DNA of 64,000 nucleotides from Gallaecimonas pentaromativorans (GTDB taxonomy: Bacteria > Pseudomonadota > Gammaproteobacteria > Enterobacterales > Gallaecimonadaceae), in contig NZ_RJUL01000007.1 in the NCBI RefSeq assembly GCF_003751625.1, forward strand, positions 1 to 64,000. Direction: 5' to 3'. Under the pieces are notes generated by a model. The model did no database searches. It saw nothing but the letters and a program-made list of their open reading frames with translations, and was not told the DNA's origin. Positions 1-9,194 of the stretch are shown here, piece after piece. Each line of letters opens with the position of its first letter. Within the stretch, counting starts at the first letter, position 1. The translations under genes and the position numbers were made by a program.

Positions 1-142
1 CTGGCCCAGTTCAAGCTCCCCGACCGACGACCAGACCGGTCATATCCACGCTGCATCCGGCCAAAATACAGCAAGTATCCAGCGAGAAAGAAAAATGCCA
101 GTCAGCTTAACTGACTGGCATTACGCCGATTGGCGGGCTTTT
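1..142. other. Intergenic end of window with dld terminator
   Basis: No gene is seen in the first 142 bases. They hold the 3' flank of the minus-strand lactate operon: one strong hairpin (annotated separately) and, next to the dld stop codon, a small hairpin with arms CGCC and GGCG at 124-135 followed by a T run on the plus strand. The latter could stop plus-strand transcription entering from outside the window. Confidence 0.6.
90..122 (-). terminator. Terminator of lactate operon
   Basis: A perfect 12-bp inverted repeat (arms 94-105 and 111-122, loop 5 nt) is followed on the minus strand by a T-rich run (A-rich at 83-95 on plus). It lies about 20 nt past the dld stop codon, as expected for a rho-independent terminator of the minus-strand operon. 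Confidence 0.85.
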
Positions 143-2941
143 TTATGGCCGGGACGCGTCATCCAGCAAGTAGAGCAGCGATTGGTAAGGCACGCCGCTG
201 TGGCGTGACAGGCCAATCTCGCAGGTGCGGCTGTTGCTAAAGCCCCGCTTGCAATCGGCCGGCACCTGCTCAGCCAGAGGGGCCAAAGACGCGGCGTTAA
301 GCTCTGGGGTGCTAAAGCCCTTGTCACCGGCAAAGCCGCAGCACTGAATATGCTCAGGCACCACCACCCGCTTGGCACAGGCCTTGGCAAGCGCCAGCAG
401 CTGCTCGCTCTGGCCCATGCGCCGGGCGCTACAGGTAATATGCAGCAGCACGGTTTCGTCCAAGGGCTCCACCTTCAGGTGCGGCAGCAGATATTCCATG
501 GCAAAAGAAGCCGGCTCAAAGATGGCTAGCGGCATCTCGAACTGCTCGATGCTGCGAAGGGCGCAGGGGCTGGTGTCCATCAGCACCGGCAGGCGGCCCT
601 GTTCGCTGGCCTGCCACAACGCCGCTTCCAGCTCACGGGCCTTGCTGGCGGCAAGCTCTCCCATGCCTTTGCTGTCATAGGGCATGCCGCAGCATAGGCT
701 CGCCAGGTGCTCGGGGAGAGCCACATCAAAACCCGCCTTTTGCAGCAGCGACAGGGTGACATCGGTCAAGGAGCGCGGCTCGCTATTGCCCTGCTGCTGG
801 CCCATCACCCGGCTGGCACAAGACGGCATGTACAGCACCCGGCGCCCAAAATGCGCCAGCGGCGCCTGTACCTTGGCGCCGTTGGCTTTGGGCATCTCGG
901 CCAACCAGCGCGGGGTGCGGCCACCGCTGAGGCGATTGACGCCGTCGCTGAGTTTTTCCAGTCGTTCACCGCCCAGCACCGCTTGCGCCGCGGCCCCCAG
1001 CCGCAAGCCGGTTTTTACCAGACTGGTGGTGGCGCCAAAGTGCTCGGCGGTCCAGCGGGCAATGGGCTCAAAGCGCCGGTATTTGTCCTGACGCAGCGTT
1101 TTGACCAGGCTGCCGGTATTGATGCCTACCGGGCAACGCTCGGCACATAGGCCGGTAGCGGCGCAGGTATCCAGGCCCTGGTATTCAAAAAGCGCGGCCA
1201 GCGTCTCGGTGCCTTGCCCTTCGCGGCGGCGCTGCTGCAAATCGCGGTACAGCACGATGCGCTGGCGGGGGCTCAGGCTCAAGGTGCGCGACGGGCATAC
1301 CACTTCGCAAAAGCCGCACTCGATGCAGGCATCCACCAGAGGGTCGGCGGCCGGCAGCGGCTTGAGGTCTTTTAAGTGGGCAGCCGGGTCCGGGTTGATG
1401 ATAACGCCGGGGTTTAGCAGCCCTTCGGGGTCAAACAGGGCCTTGATGCGCTGCATTAACTGGTAACCGGCCGGGCCCCATTCCAGCTCCACATAAGGGG
1501 CCATATTGCGGCCGGTGCCGTGCTCGGCCTTGAGCGAGCCGCCAAAACGCACCGCCACCAGCTCGGCCACCGCGTCCATAAAGGCGCCATAGCGTTTGAC
1601 CTCGGCGTCGCTGCCAAAGCCCTGGGTAAAGACAAAATGCAGGTTGCCGGCCAGGGCGTGGCCAAACAGCAGCGCCTCGTGATAACCGTGCTGGTCAAAG
1701 AGTTGTTGCAGGGCGCGCACGCCACTGGCCAGCTCTTCTACCGGGAAGGCCACATCCTCGATGATGACGGTGGTGCCGGTTTCCCGCACCGCCCCAACCG
1801 CCGGGAACAAGCCTTTGCGAATGCCCCAAAGGGCTGCCTGGGCCTTGGGGTCGGTAGAAAAGGGCACCGACTGGCTAAGGGTAAAGGCCGCCATGGCCGC
1901 CATCACCTGCTGGCACTGCGCTTCAAGGCCGGTAAGGCTCGCCGCCCGGCAATCGACCAGCAGCGCCGTGGCATCGAGGCTTAGCCCCGCCACAAAACCC
2001 GGCATGCCGGGTTTGTCGGCCACGGCTTTCAGGGAGCGCCCGTCCATCAGCTCTACCGCGCTGACCTCGGTTTTAGCCAGGGCCGACACCGCTTGGCTGG
2101 CCTGCTCTACATCGGCAAACACCAACAGCGCCGTGGCCTTGTGGGGGTGGTCAGGCACGGTGCGGTACGTCACCTCGGCGATAAAACCCAAGGTGCCTTC
2201 GGAGCCCACCATCAGGTGCGCGAGGATATCGATGGGGTCTTCAAAATCCACCAGGGCGTTAAGGGCATAGCCGGTGGTGTTTTTAAGGCGGTACTTGTGG
2301 CGGATAAGGGCGCTTAAGGTGTCATCGGCCAGCACCTCCTGGCGAAGGGCGCTAAGCCCTGCTAAGAGTTCGGGGCGCCGCTTGCGAAAGGCCGCCACGC
2401 TCTCGGGGGAGCTGGTGTCCAGCACGGTGCCGTCACTCAAAGCTATCGTCAGGGTGTCGAGGGTGCGGTAGCTGTTTTGGGCGGTGCCGCAGCACATGCC
2501 GCTGGCGTTGTTGGCCACAATGCCGCCTATTTTGCAGCTGTCGATGGAGGCTGGGTCTGGCCCAATCTTGCGTAAAAAAGGCGCCAGGTAGCGGTTGGCG
2601 TCGCTGCCTATCACCCCCGGTTGCAGGCTAATGCGCTCCCCCTGCTGCCACACTTTGTGGCCGCGCCACTTGTCGCTCAGGGTAATCAGCACCGAGTCTG
2701 ACACCGCCTGCCCCGACAAGCTGGTGCCCGCCGCCCGAAAGGTAAAAGGCAGGCCAAGGGCGCGGCAGCTGGCCATGGCAAACAGCACTTCATCAAGGCC
2801 GTCGAGGCGCAACACCACCTTGGGCAGCAGCCGGTAAAAACTGGCGTCGGTGCCGTAGGCTAGGCACAAGGACGGGTCGGTCAGCACACGCTCGGCGTCG
2901 ATACGCTCGGTAAGGGTGGCAACCAGGCTGGCGTAGCTCAT
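143..2941 (-). CDS. dld-II: FAD/Fe-S D-lactate dehydrogenase (Dld-II type)
   Basis: Predicted membrane-associated D-lactate oxidation to pyruvate, feeding electrons to quinones. About 932 residues. The N-terminal half is a GlcD-type FAD-binding domain (glycine-rich RAAGTSLSGQ near residue 70) with its C-terminal cap. The second half has two ferredoxin-type clusters (CIECGFCEVVC and CAATGLCAERC) and a C-terminal part with two CCG-type motifs (CCGMPYD, CCGFAGDKG). The start at 2941 overlaps the lldG stop as TGATG, implying translational coupling; a longer reading frame to 3073 only runs into lldG. This is the last gene of the lactate operon, and the order with lldEFG and lldP matches the Shewanella dld-II locus. 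A related 2-hydroxyacid substrate cannot be excluded. Confidence 0.85.
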   Translation of the reverse strand: MSYASLVATLTERIDAERVLTDPSLCLAYGTDASFYRLLPKVVLRLDGLDEVLFAMASCRALGLPFTFRAAGTSLSGQAVSDSVLITLSDKWRGHKVWQQGERISLQPGVIGSDANRYLAPFLRKIGPDPASIDSCKIGGIVANNASGMCCGTAQNSYRTLDTLTIALSDGTVLDTSSPESVAAFRKRRPELLAGLSALRQEVLADDTLSALIRHKYRLKNTTGYALNALVDFEDPIDILAHLMVGSEGTLGFIAEVTYRTVPDHPHKATALLVFADVEQASQAVSALAKTEVSAVELMDGRSLKAVADKPGMPGFVAGLSLDATALLVDCRAASLTGLEAQCQQVMAAMAAFTLSQSVPFSTDPKAQAALWGIRKGLFPAVGAVRETGTTVIIEDVAFPVEELASGVRALQQLFDQHGYHEALLFGHALAGNLHFVFTQGFGSDAEVKRYGAFMDAVAELVAVRFGGSLKAEHGTGRNMAPYVELEWGPAGYQLMQRIKALFDPEGLLNPGVIINPDPAAHLKDLKPLPAADPLVDACIECGFCEVVCPSRTLSLSPRQRIVLYRDLQQRRREGQGTETLAALFEYQGLDTCAATGLCAERCPVGINTGSLVKTLRQDKYRRFEPIARWTAEHFGATTSLVKTGLRLGAAAQAVLGGERLEKLSDGVNRLSGGRTPRWLAEMPKANGAKVQAPLAHFGRRVLYMPSCASRVMGQQQGNSEPRSLTDVTLSLLQKAGFDVALPEHLASLCCGMPYDSKGMGELAASKARELEAALWQASEQGRLPVLMDTSPCALRSIEQFEMPLAIFEPASFAMEYLLPHLKVEPLDETVLLHITCSARRMGQSEQLLALAKACAKRVVVPEHIQCCGFAGDKGFSTPELNAASLAPLAEQVPADCKRGFSNSRTCEIGLSRHSGVPYQSLLYLLDDASRP

Positions 2942-3588
2942 CAACAATCCTCTACTACCACGACATAAAGCTGGCGGGGCCCGTGGGCGCCATAGGCCAG
3001 GGTTTGCTGGATATCGGCGGTCTTGGACGGGCCTGACACCAGCAGCAGGTTGGTGGGCAGCCCCTGGCGGCACTGGGGCTTTGCCAGCAACTGGGCGAAG
3101 TTATCCATGATGGCCGAGGCCGCCACAATGATGATGCTCACCGGCGGCACCAGCGACAAGCTGCGCGGCTCGTTGGGGCCTGTCCACAATACCAGGGTGC
3201 CGGTATCGGCAATAGCGCCCCAGGCTTGGCTGATGCCGGCGTCAACATCGGTAAAAAGCACGGCCTTGAATTCACTCATGGGTTTATCAAAGCAGCTTAA
3301 GCGCGAACCGCCCGCTTGGCTGATGGCGGCGCTAAAGGGGCCGTCATTGCCCGCCAGCAGCCGTGTCAGCGAAGCGCCCTTAACCATGGCCTGCAACTGC
3401 GCGGCCAGGCTTTGCTGGGGGCAGCGCACCACCTCGGCATGGGCCGCTTCCAGGCGGCTGCAAAACCGGGCCAGCCGCGCCGGGGCGTCTTCCCCCAGGT
3501 AGGGGGCGTAGGGCTGCTCTGGGCGCTCAGGGGCGCTCGGGTTCACCTGGCGCAACCTGGCCAGAATGCGGTTTTTAGCCTCAGACAC
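2941..3588 (-). CDS. lldG: L-lactate dehydrogenase complex subunit LldG/LutC
   Basis: Subunit of the three-part LldEFG (LutABC) L-lactate dehydrogenase, which oxidises L-lactate to pyruvate. 215 residues, normal for the LUD-domain LutC family. The C-terminal half carries the conserved TGTLVLWTGPNEPRSLSLVPP region of LUD domains. Its start overlaps the end of lldF by 8 bp and its stop overlaps the dld start, so all three are probably translationally coupled. No Fe-S motif is present, as usual for this subunit. Confidence 0.88.
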   Translation of the reverse strand: MSEAKNRILARLRQVNPSAPERPEQPYAPYLGEDAPARLARFCSRLEAAHAEVVRCPQQSLAAQLQAMVKGASLTRLLAGNDGPFSAAISQAGGSRLSCFDKPMSEFKAVLFTDVDAGISQAWGAIADTGTLVLWTGPNEPRSLSLVPPVSIIIVAASAIMDNFAQLLAKPQCRQGLPTNLLLVSGPSKTADIQQTLAYGAHGPRQLYVVVVEDC

Positions 3589-5005
3589 GGCGCTGCTCCT
3601 TTAATAGCTGACTGAGCGGTTTGGGGGCCGGTTTCGGGGTGACCCGGCATTGGCCCCAGGCACCAAGGCGGCGCGGGTAAAAAGGCGCAAGCCGCCTGGC
3701 CAGCCAAGTACCGGCACGGTAGCAACGGGGGTGGCGGGCCAGCCAGGCAAACCCCTTCATGGCCAGGGCCTCTAGGCGGTTGGCTTTGGCCCCCTGCCCT
3801 TTTAGCGGCGGATGGCCGGCGCTGGCGCCATGTTTGGCCTCCACCCTAAGCCGCTGCAATAGCGCCGGGATAGGAATGCCCACCGGGCACACCTCGCCGC
3901 AGGCGCCGCACAGGCTAGAAGCAGTAGGGAGTTCGCCGGCGTCGTCCAGCCCCAAGAGGTGCGGCGAGATTATTTTACCTATGGGCCCCGGGTAGACGGT
4001 GCCGTAGGCGTGGCCACCGATGCGCCCGTACACCGGGCAGTGGTTCATGCAGGCGCCGCAGCGAATGCATTGCAAGGTTTGGCGCAGTTCGTCGTCGGCA
4101 AAGGCCTGGGAGCGGCCGTTATCCAGCAGCACTAGGTGCACTTCCTCTGGGCCATCCCATTCACCGGGGCGGCGCGGGCTGCTCACCATATTGAAGTAGG
4201 TGGTAATGGCTTGGCCGGTGGCCGAGCGGGTCAGAGCGCTGTACAACGGGGCGATGTCGCTAAGCTGCTCCACCACCTTTTCAATGCCGGTAACGGCGAT
4301 ATGGACCCTGGGGATGGTGCTGCACATGCGGCCGTTGCCTTCGTTTTCAACCAGACACAGGGTGCCGGTTTCGGCGACGGCGAAGTTAACTCCGGTCAGC
4401 CCCACTTCGGCGGCCTGGAATTTTTCGCGAAGCGCCTGGCGCCCCGCGGCGATCAGCTGATCGACATCCCGGGTGGCCTCAAAGTCGGGAAGGTGCTGCT
4501 CGAAGGTGGCGCTTATCTCGTCTTTGTTCTTGTGGATGGCCGGCATGATGATGTGGGAGGGCCGGTCACCGTCCAACTGGACGATAAACTCGCCCATGTC
4601 GGTTTCGCGGCAATCGATGCCAAGGCCAGCCAGGTGTTTGTTAAGGCCGATTTCCTCGCTGACCATGGATTTACCCTTGGCCACCAGTTTGGCGTCTTCG
4701 CGCTGGCAAAGGGCGCGGATGATGGCGTTGGCCTCGGCCGGGGTCTCGGCCCAGTGCACCTGGATACCGTTGGCGGTGCAGCGCTGCTCCAGGGTCTCTA
4801 AAAGCGCGGGGAGCTGACTTAGGCAGCGGCGGCGCACCGCTTCGGCCTTGGCCAGCACCGCGTCGGCTTCAACCGGGTCGCTAAAGGCGTTGCTTCTGGC
4901 CTTACGCAGGTAATCCATGGCGCCGCGAAAATTCTGGCGGATAACGGGGCTGGCCAGGGCCTCTTGGGCCTGGGGCGTAAAGCGCCGGGGGCTGTGCTCA
5001 GCCAT
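3581..5005 (-). CDS. lldF: L-lactate dehydrogenase Fe-S subunit LldF/LutB
   Basis: Iron-sulfur subunit of the LldEFG L-lactate dehydrogenase. 474 residues. The N-terminal two thirds form a LUD domain (NFAVAETGTLCLVENEGNGR around residues 205-225). The C-terminal part has two 4Fe-4S motifs, CIRCGACMNHCP and CGACGEVCPVGIP. The gene overlaps lldE by 8 bp upstream and lldG by 8 bp downstream, consistent with equal expression of the three subunits. No anomaly is visible. Confidence 0.9.
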   Translation of the reverse strand: MAEHSPRRFTPQAQEALASPVIRQNFRGAMDYLRKARSNAFSDPVEADAVLAKAEAVRRRCLSQLPALLETLEQRCTANGIQVHWAETPAEANAIIRALCQREDAKLVAKGKSMVSEEIGLNKHLAGLGIDCRETDMGEFIVQLDGDRPSHIIMPAIHKNKDEISATFEQHLPDFEATRDVDQLIAAGRQALREKFQAAEVGLTGVNFAVAETGTLCLVENEGNGRMCSTIPRVHIAVTGIEKVVEQLSDIAPLYSALTRSATGQAITTYFNMVSSPRRPGEWDGPEEVHLVLLDNGRSQAFADDELRQTLQCIRCGACMNHCPVYGRIGGHAYGTVYPGPIGKIISPHLLGLDDAGELPTASSLCGACGEVCPVGIPIPALLQRLRVEAKHGASAGHPPLKGQGAKANRLEALAMKGFAWLARHPRCYRAGTWLARRLAPFYPRRLGAWGQCRVTPKPAPKPLSQLLKEQRRV

Positions 5006-5756
5006 GGCCGCCTCCTACCCGTTCCAGCAAAAAGCTGGCCAGGTGCCGGCCTTGCAGCCGCTCGCCCTGGTATTCCAAGGCGCCGTTGATATTGAGCAGG
5101 CAGCCCCAGTCGGCACTGACCAGCTCCGGGGCACCGCTGTTAACGATGTGCCGGGTTTTGTCCTCCACCATGGCTTGGCTGATCTGCGGGTGGCGCACCG
5201 CAAAAGTGCCGCCAAAGCCGCAGCACTCTTCCTGATAGCCGTGCTTCACCAGCTCCACCTGGGCCAGTTGGCCAAGGAGCTGGCTGGCGGTGACATGCAC
5301 CTTCATCTCGCGGCGGGCGGCGCAGGAGGTGTGCATAGTCACCTGCCGCGGCTCGCCCTTGTCATCAAGCTTGGCCCGGCACACCTGCACCAAAAACTCG
5401 GTGAACTCGAACACCCGCTCGCAAAAGGCCGCCACGGCGGCGTCGCCGGCAAAAAGGCGGCGATAATGGTGGTGCATCATGCCGCCGCAGGAGCCGGACA
5501 GCACCACCACCGGCCAGGGCTCGGGAAAGAGCGCCATCTGGCTTTGGGCCACGGCGCGGGCCTCATCGTTGTAACCAGCGCTGTAGGCCGGTTGGCCGCA
5601 GCAGGTTTGGCCGGTAACGACCGTTACCGCCAGCCCCTGGCGCTCCAAAAGGCCGATGGCGTCCAGGCCTGCCTGGGGGTCGAACAAGTCCACCAGGCAG
5701 GTGGCGTACAGGTAGACATGGGCCGGTTTGGCCGGGTAAACACGGATAACGTCCAT
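4998..5756 (-). CDS. lldE: L-lactate dehydrogenase subunit LldE/LutA
   Basis: CCG-domain subunit of the LldEFG complex, likely ligating an Fe-S cluster or passing electrons. About 252 residues. Two cysteine-rich motifs are visible: SCGGMMHHHY with TCCGQPAYSAGYN, and TSCAARREMK with ECCGFGGTFAV. The start at 5756 (MDVIRVYPAKPAHVYLYATC) fits the family; an upstream in-frame start at 5834 would run into lldP and is not used. It lies 11 bp after the lldP stop and overlaps lldF by 8 bp. Confidence 0.9.
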   Translation of the reverse strand: MDVIRVYPAKPAHVYLYATCLVDLFDPQAGLDAIGLLERQGLAVTVVTGQTCCGQPAYSAGYNDEARAVAQSQMALFPEPWPVVVLSGSCGGMMHHHYRRLFAGDAAVAAFCERVFEFTEFLVQVCRAKLDDKGEPRQVTMHTSCAARREMKVHVTASQLLGQLAQVELVKHGYQEECCGFGGTFAVRHPQISQAMVEDKTRHIVNSGAPELVSADWGCLLNINGALEYQGERLQGRHLASFLLERVGGGHG

Positions 5757-5767
5757 AACACTCTCGT

Positions 5768-7459
5768 TTACTGCATCAAAACGTCGGTTTGCCCAAGCAG
5801 GTAGATCATGGCCATGCCAAGCAGGCCGCAGCACAGCAGGTAATAGAAGGTGGGCAGCACGGTTTTTCGCAGCACCGCCCCTTCCCTGCCCATCAAACCG
5901 GCAGTGGCCGAGGCCGCCACCACGTTGTGGATGGCAATCATATTGCCGGCTGCCGCCCCTACCGCTTGCAGCGCCAATACCACCACCGACGACACTCCCA
6001 GGGCATGGGCCGCCTCAAACTGGAACTGGCTGAACATCATGTTGGAGATGGTGTTGGAACCGGCGATAAAGGCGCCCAGGGCACCAATCACCGCGCTCAG
6101 CGCCGGGAAGGCGTGGCCTACCATGCCTGCCACCCAGTTGGCGGTGGTGATAGGCATGGAGGCAAGGTCGGCGCCGTTGACCCCGGAGTTGATAAAAATG
6201 CGCACCATGGGAATGGTAAACACCAGGGCAAAACCGGCGCCCAGCAGGGTTTTACCGGACTCCTTGGCCGCCCCCAGCAGCGGCTTGACGGAGCGGGCCT
6301 GCACCAGCACCGCCACCAGCGCCGACACCACCAGCAGGCCGCCGGGCAGGTAAAAAGGCTGAATGGCGGCGCTGACCCCGGCTTCGCCCAAAATGTTGTT
6401 AAAGCCGATGCTGACCCCAGCCAGCCAGGCCTTGATGCCGGCGTCCATGCGGCTTATCACCAGCAGCAGCGCCAGCAGCACATAGGGGAACCAGGCCATC
6501 ACCAGCGACATGGGCCGCTCGCGCACCTGGCTTAAATCCATCTTCAGGTTACCCAGCCACTCGGCGGGCCAATGGGCGGCAGGTTCAAAATCCCAGGTGC
6601 TCTTGGGCACCAAGAAGCCTTTGCGGGCCGCCAGCACCACCAGCGGCAAGCTGACCAGGCCACCGATAAGCGACGGAAACTCCGGGCCCATGAAGATACC
6701 GGTCAGGGCATAAGGCAGGGTAAAGGCAAGGCCGGCAAAGATGGCGAAGGGCAATACATCCAGGCCCTCGCGCCAGCTTTTGTTACGGCCGAAAAAGCGG
6801 GTCAGCATCATGGTCATCAGCAGTGGCATAAAGGTGCCGATCAGGGCATGGATAATGGCCACGTCACTGGTGATGTACTGCAAGAAGGCGTCCCAGCTGG
6901 AGCCTTTGGCGGCCAGTTCCAGGCCGATGGTGTGGCTGTCCAGGCCCTTGTTGATACCCACCAGAATAGGGGTGCCCACGGCGCCAAAGGACACCGGGGT
7001 GGATTGGATCATCATCCCCATCAGCACCGCCGCCATGGCCGGAAAGCCAATGGCCACCAGCAGCGGCGCGGCGATGGCGGCCGGGGTGCCGAACCCGGAG
7101 GCCCCTTCAATAAAGGTGCCGAAACACCAGGCGATGATGATGGCCTGGATGCGCCTATCCGGCGAGATGTTGGTAAAGCCGTTACGGATGCTGGTAATGG
7201 CCCCGGTGTGCTTGAGGCTGTTGAGCAGGAAAATGGCGCCGAAGATGATCCACAGCACGGTAATGGTCACCACCAACCCTTGCAGGGTGGAGGCCAGAAT
7301 GCGGTTGATGCTCATGTCCCAGCCAAACAGGGCCACCAGCACCGTCAGTGCAAAGGCGACCGGCATGGCCCGGCGCGCCGGCCAGTTCAGGCCGAGCAGC
7401 AGGATGCCGGCGGCCATAATGGGAATAAAGGCAATAATGGCAAGCAGGGTATTGCTCAT
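5768..7459 (-). CDS. lldP: L-lactate permease
   Basis: Inner-membrane lactate importer (LctP/LldP family, lactate-proton symport), first gene of the lactate operon. 563 residues with many hydrophobic segments; the conserved stretch [20 protein letters not shown] near residue 115 is diagnostic of the family. A ribosome binding site (AAAGGA) precedes the start at 7459. It likely supplies both lactate isomers to the two dehydrogenase systems encoded downstream. The upstream region shared with the divergent LysR gene holds a palindrome that may be the operator. Confidence 0.92.
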   Translation of the reverse strand: MSNTLLAIIAFIPIMAAGILLLGLNWPARRAMPVAFALTVLVALFGWDMSINRILASTLQGLVVTITVLWIIFGAIFLLNSLKHTGAITSIRNGFTNISPDRRIQAIIIAWCFGTFIEGASGFGTPAAIAAPLLVAIGFPAMAAVLMGMMIQSTPVSFGAVGTPILVGINKGLDSHTIGLELAAKGSSWDAFLQYITSDVAIIHALIGTFMPLLMTMMLTRFFGRNKSWREGLDVLPFAIFAGLAFTLPYALTGIFMGPEFPSLIGGLVSLPLVVLAARKGFLVPKSTWDFEPAAHWPAEWLGNLKMDLSQVRERPMSLVMAWFPYVLLALLLVISRMDAGIKAWLAGVSIGFNNILGEAGVSAAIQPFYLPGGLLVVSALVAVLVQARSVKPLLGAAKESGKTLLGAGFALVFTIPMVRIFINSGVNGADLASMPITTANWVAGMVGHAFPALSAVIGALGAFIAGSNTISNMMFSQFQFEAAHALGVSSVVVLALQAVGAAAGNMIAIHNVVAASATAGLMGREGAVLRKTVLPTFYYLLCCGLLGMAMIYLLGQTDVLMQ

Positions 7460-7522
7460 GGTTGTTGTCCTTTTTTTATACCGGCGAGCCGGTTTTCAGG
7501 GCTTTTGCTGCACGAATAGTGG

Positions 7523-7540
7523 GCTTACGTAAAGGTAAGC
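7523..7540. promoter_or_regulatory. Palindrome in lldP/LysR divergent promoter
   Basis: GCTTAC and GTAAGC arms (6 bp, perfect) flank a 6-nt centre. The site lies 64 bp before lldP and 70 bp before the LysR start, where a LysR-type regulator would bind to control a divergent promoter. Assignment to the adjacent LysR is an inference. Confidence 0.4.
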
Positions 7541-7609
7541 TTGCAGACAATACCCCTTTCCTTCTTATGGATATACGGAGATAATCGAAAACATAAATTC
7601 CAAAACTGC

Positions 7610-8518
7610 ATGAATATGCCCCGCGCCGACGACCTCATTTTGTTTGCCCAAGTGGTGGATACCGGCTCCTTCAGCAAGGCAGCCGAACTGGCCGGCGTCA
7701 CCAATTCGGTGGCCAGCAAACGGATCTCGAAACTCGAAGAAGAACTGGGTACCCAGCTGCTGTACCGCACCACCCGGCGCCTGACCCTAAGCGAGGCGGG
7801 CCGGCTGCTTTACCAGCAGGCAAGGCAAATAAAGATGGCCACCGACCGGGCCCTGGACACCCTGTCGGGCTTTGGTGAGAAGGTGAGCGGCCATATCCGG
7901 ATGTCGGTGCCCACCATCTCCGGCGAGCTGGTGCTGGCGGACGCCATTGCAGAGTTTTGTGACCGCTACCCCGGGCTCAGCATCGACATGTCGTTGGAAA
8001 ACCGCTTTGTGGACATCATCGCCGAGGGCATGGATCTGGTGATCCGCACCGGCTACCTGGACGACTCCAGCCTGATCGCCCGCCACATCATCGATTCACG
8101 CTGGGCCATTTGCGCCTCCCCCAGTTATCTGGAGCGCCACGGCACCCCGCGCCACCCCGAAGATCTGCGCCAGCACAACTGCCTGCGCTACAGCTACCAG
8201 AGCACCGGCGCCTCCGACTGGGCCTTCAAGAACAAAAAAGGCCCCTTTACGGTGCGGGTAGAAGGCAACATGACCACTGACAACGCCGCCGCCCTGCGTA
8301 AGGCGGCCCTGGCCGGTTACGGCATCATCTATGTGCCCCGTTGCCTTATTTACAACGATCTGACCCAGGGCATGTTGACGGAGCTTTTCCCCCAGCAGGT
8401 GGGCAAGAAACTGGGGATCTACGCCGTCTATCCCACCACCCGCCAGTTGCCGGCCAAGATCCGGCTGCTGATTGAGCACATCCGCCAGCGCTACCTGGCC
8501 ATCGCCCACTACTTCTAG
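7610..8518 (+). CDS. LysR-family regulator of the lactate locus
   Basis: Probable transcriptional regulator of the divergent lactate operon. About 302 residues: N-terminal winged HTH (residues 5-65, with DTGSFSKAAELAGVTNSVAS) and a C-terminal LysR substrate-binding domain. The start is taken at 7610 (MNMPRADDL); 7616 is equally possible, and the frame continues upstream to 7541 without family similarity. No clear Shine-Dalgarno sequence is visible. The inducer, perhaps lactate or pyruvate, is not shown by the sequence. The 3' end overlaps the convergent exporter gene by 4 bp. Confidence 0.85.
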   Translation: MNMPRADDLILFAQVVDTGSFSKAAELAGVTNSVASKRISKLEEELGTQLLYRTTRRLTLSEAGRLLYQQARQIKMATDRALDTLSGFGEKVSGHIRMSVPTISGELVLADAIAEFCDRYPGLSIDMSLENRFVDIIAEGMDLVIRTGYLDDSSLIARHIIDSRWAICASPSYLERHGTPRHPEDLRQHNCLRYSYQSTGASDWAFKNKKGPFTVRVEGNMTTDNAAALRKAALAGYGIIYVPRCLIYNDLTQGMLTELFPQQVGKKLGIYAVYPTTRQLPAKIRLLIEHIRQRYLAIAHYF

Positions 8519-9132
8519 GCAAGGCGCAGCAGCATCAGCACCCCGACGGCAGTAAACACCAGCGCCGTCGCCCCTTCCATGCCCCGGCGCCAGCCCAGCA
8601 TTTTTTGCCGAAACCACGGCGCCCCCAGCAGCCAACCCAGCATCCCAAACCAGGCCAGGGCCAGGCTGAAAAAGAGCGCCACCACCCCCAGCTTGGCCGC
8701 CAGCGGCAGTGCCGGCGGCAATAACCCGCCCACCAGGGTAAAGAAGTAAAGGTACGCCTTGGGGTTGAGGATATTGGTGGCAAAGCCGGCCAGCCAGGCG
8801 CCACCAGCCGGGGCCGATTGAGTGTCGATGGCCCCCTGGGGTGCCCGGGCGCTTTTAAGGCACTGGGCCGCCAGGTAAAGCAGCCAGCACCCCGCCACCA
8901 GCGGCAGCCAATGAAGCAGCCCCGGCAACACCTTGGCCAGCAGCGCAAAGGCAAATACCACCACCAGGCTGTGCACCATGATCGCCGAGGCCAGCCCCAG
9001 CGCCATCTGCAGCGCCTGGGCCCGGCCCTGGTTGAGGCTGGAGCGCAGCATCAGCGCAAAGTCGGGGCCCGGCGCCACCAGGGCGGCCAGGTGTACAAGG
9101 GCAAGGGTGAGGAACAGTGAAGCCAGGCTCAT
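8515..9132 (-). CDS. LysE/RhtB-family amino acid exporter
   Basis: Inner-membrane exporter of the LysE/RhtB superfamily, which exports amino acids or their analogues. 205 residues and about six hydrophobic segments. The N-terminal motif VAPGPDFALMLRSSLNQGR is characteristic. It follows an AraC-family gene on the same strand after 62 bp, a common pairing of exporter and regulator. Its Shine-Dalgarno (AAGGAGA) is partly buried in a 7-bp hairpin, suggesting translational control. The substrate cannot be read from the sequence. Confidence 0.82.
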   Translation of the reverse strand: MSLASLFLTLALVHLAALVAPGPDFALMLRSSLNQGRAQALQMALGLASAIMVHSLVVVFAFALLAKVLPGLLHWLPLVAGCWLLYLAAQCLKSARAPQGAIDTQSAPAGGAWLAGFATNILNPKAYLYFFTLVGGLLPPALPLAAKLGVVALFFSLALAWFGMLGWLLGAPWFRQKMLGWRRGMEGATALVFTAVGVLMLLRLA

Positions 9133-9141
9133 GACAGGTCT

Positions 9142-9160
9142 CCTTGGGAAAACCCCAAGG
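9142..9160 (-). promoter_or_regulatory. Hairpin overlapping exporter ribosome binding site
   Basis: Perfect 7-bp arms CCTTGGG and CCCAAGG with a 5-nt loop. On the mRNA (minus) strand the second arm contains the AAGG of the exporter's AAGGAGA Shine-Dalgarno, 6-7 nt before the ATG at 9132. The fold could mask the site, or act as a weak structure after the AraC gene. Confidence 0.4.
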
Positions 9161-9194
9161 GTGGCGCCATAGGCCTTAGCGCGCCTTGTAAAAA

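Noticed and set aside
2942-3073. N-terminal extension of the D-lactate dehydrogenase frame
   Set aside because: The extra 44 residues are read from within lldG and are not family-like; the TGATG junction supports the start at 2941.
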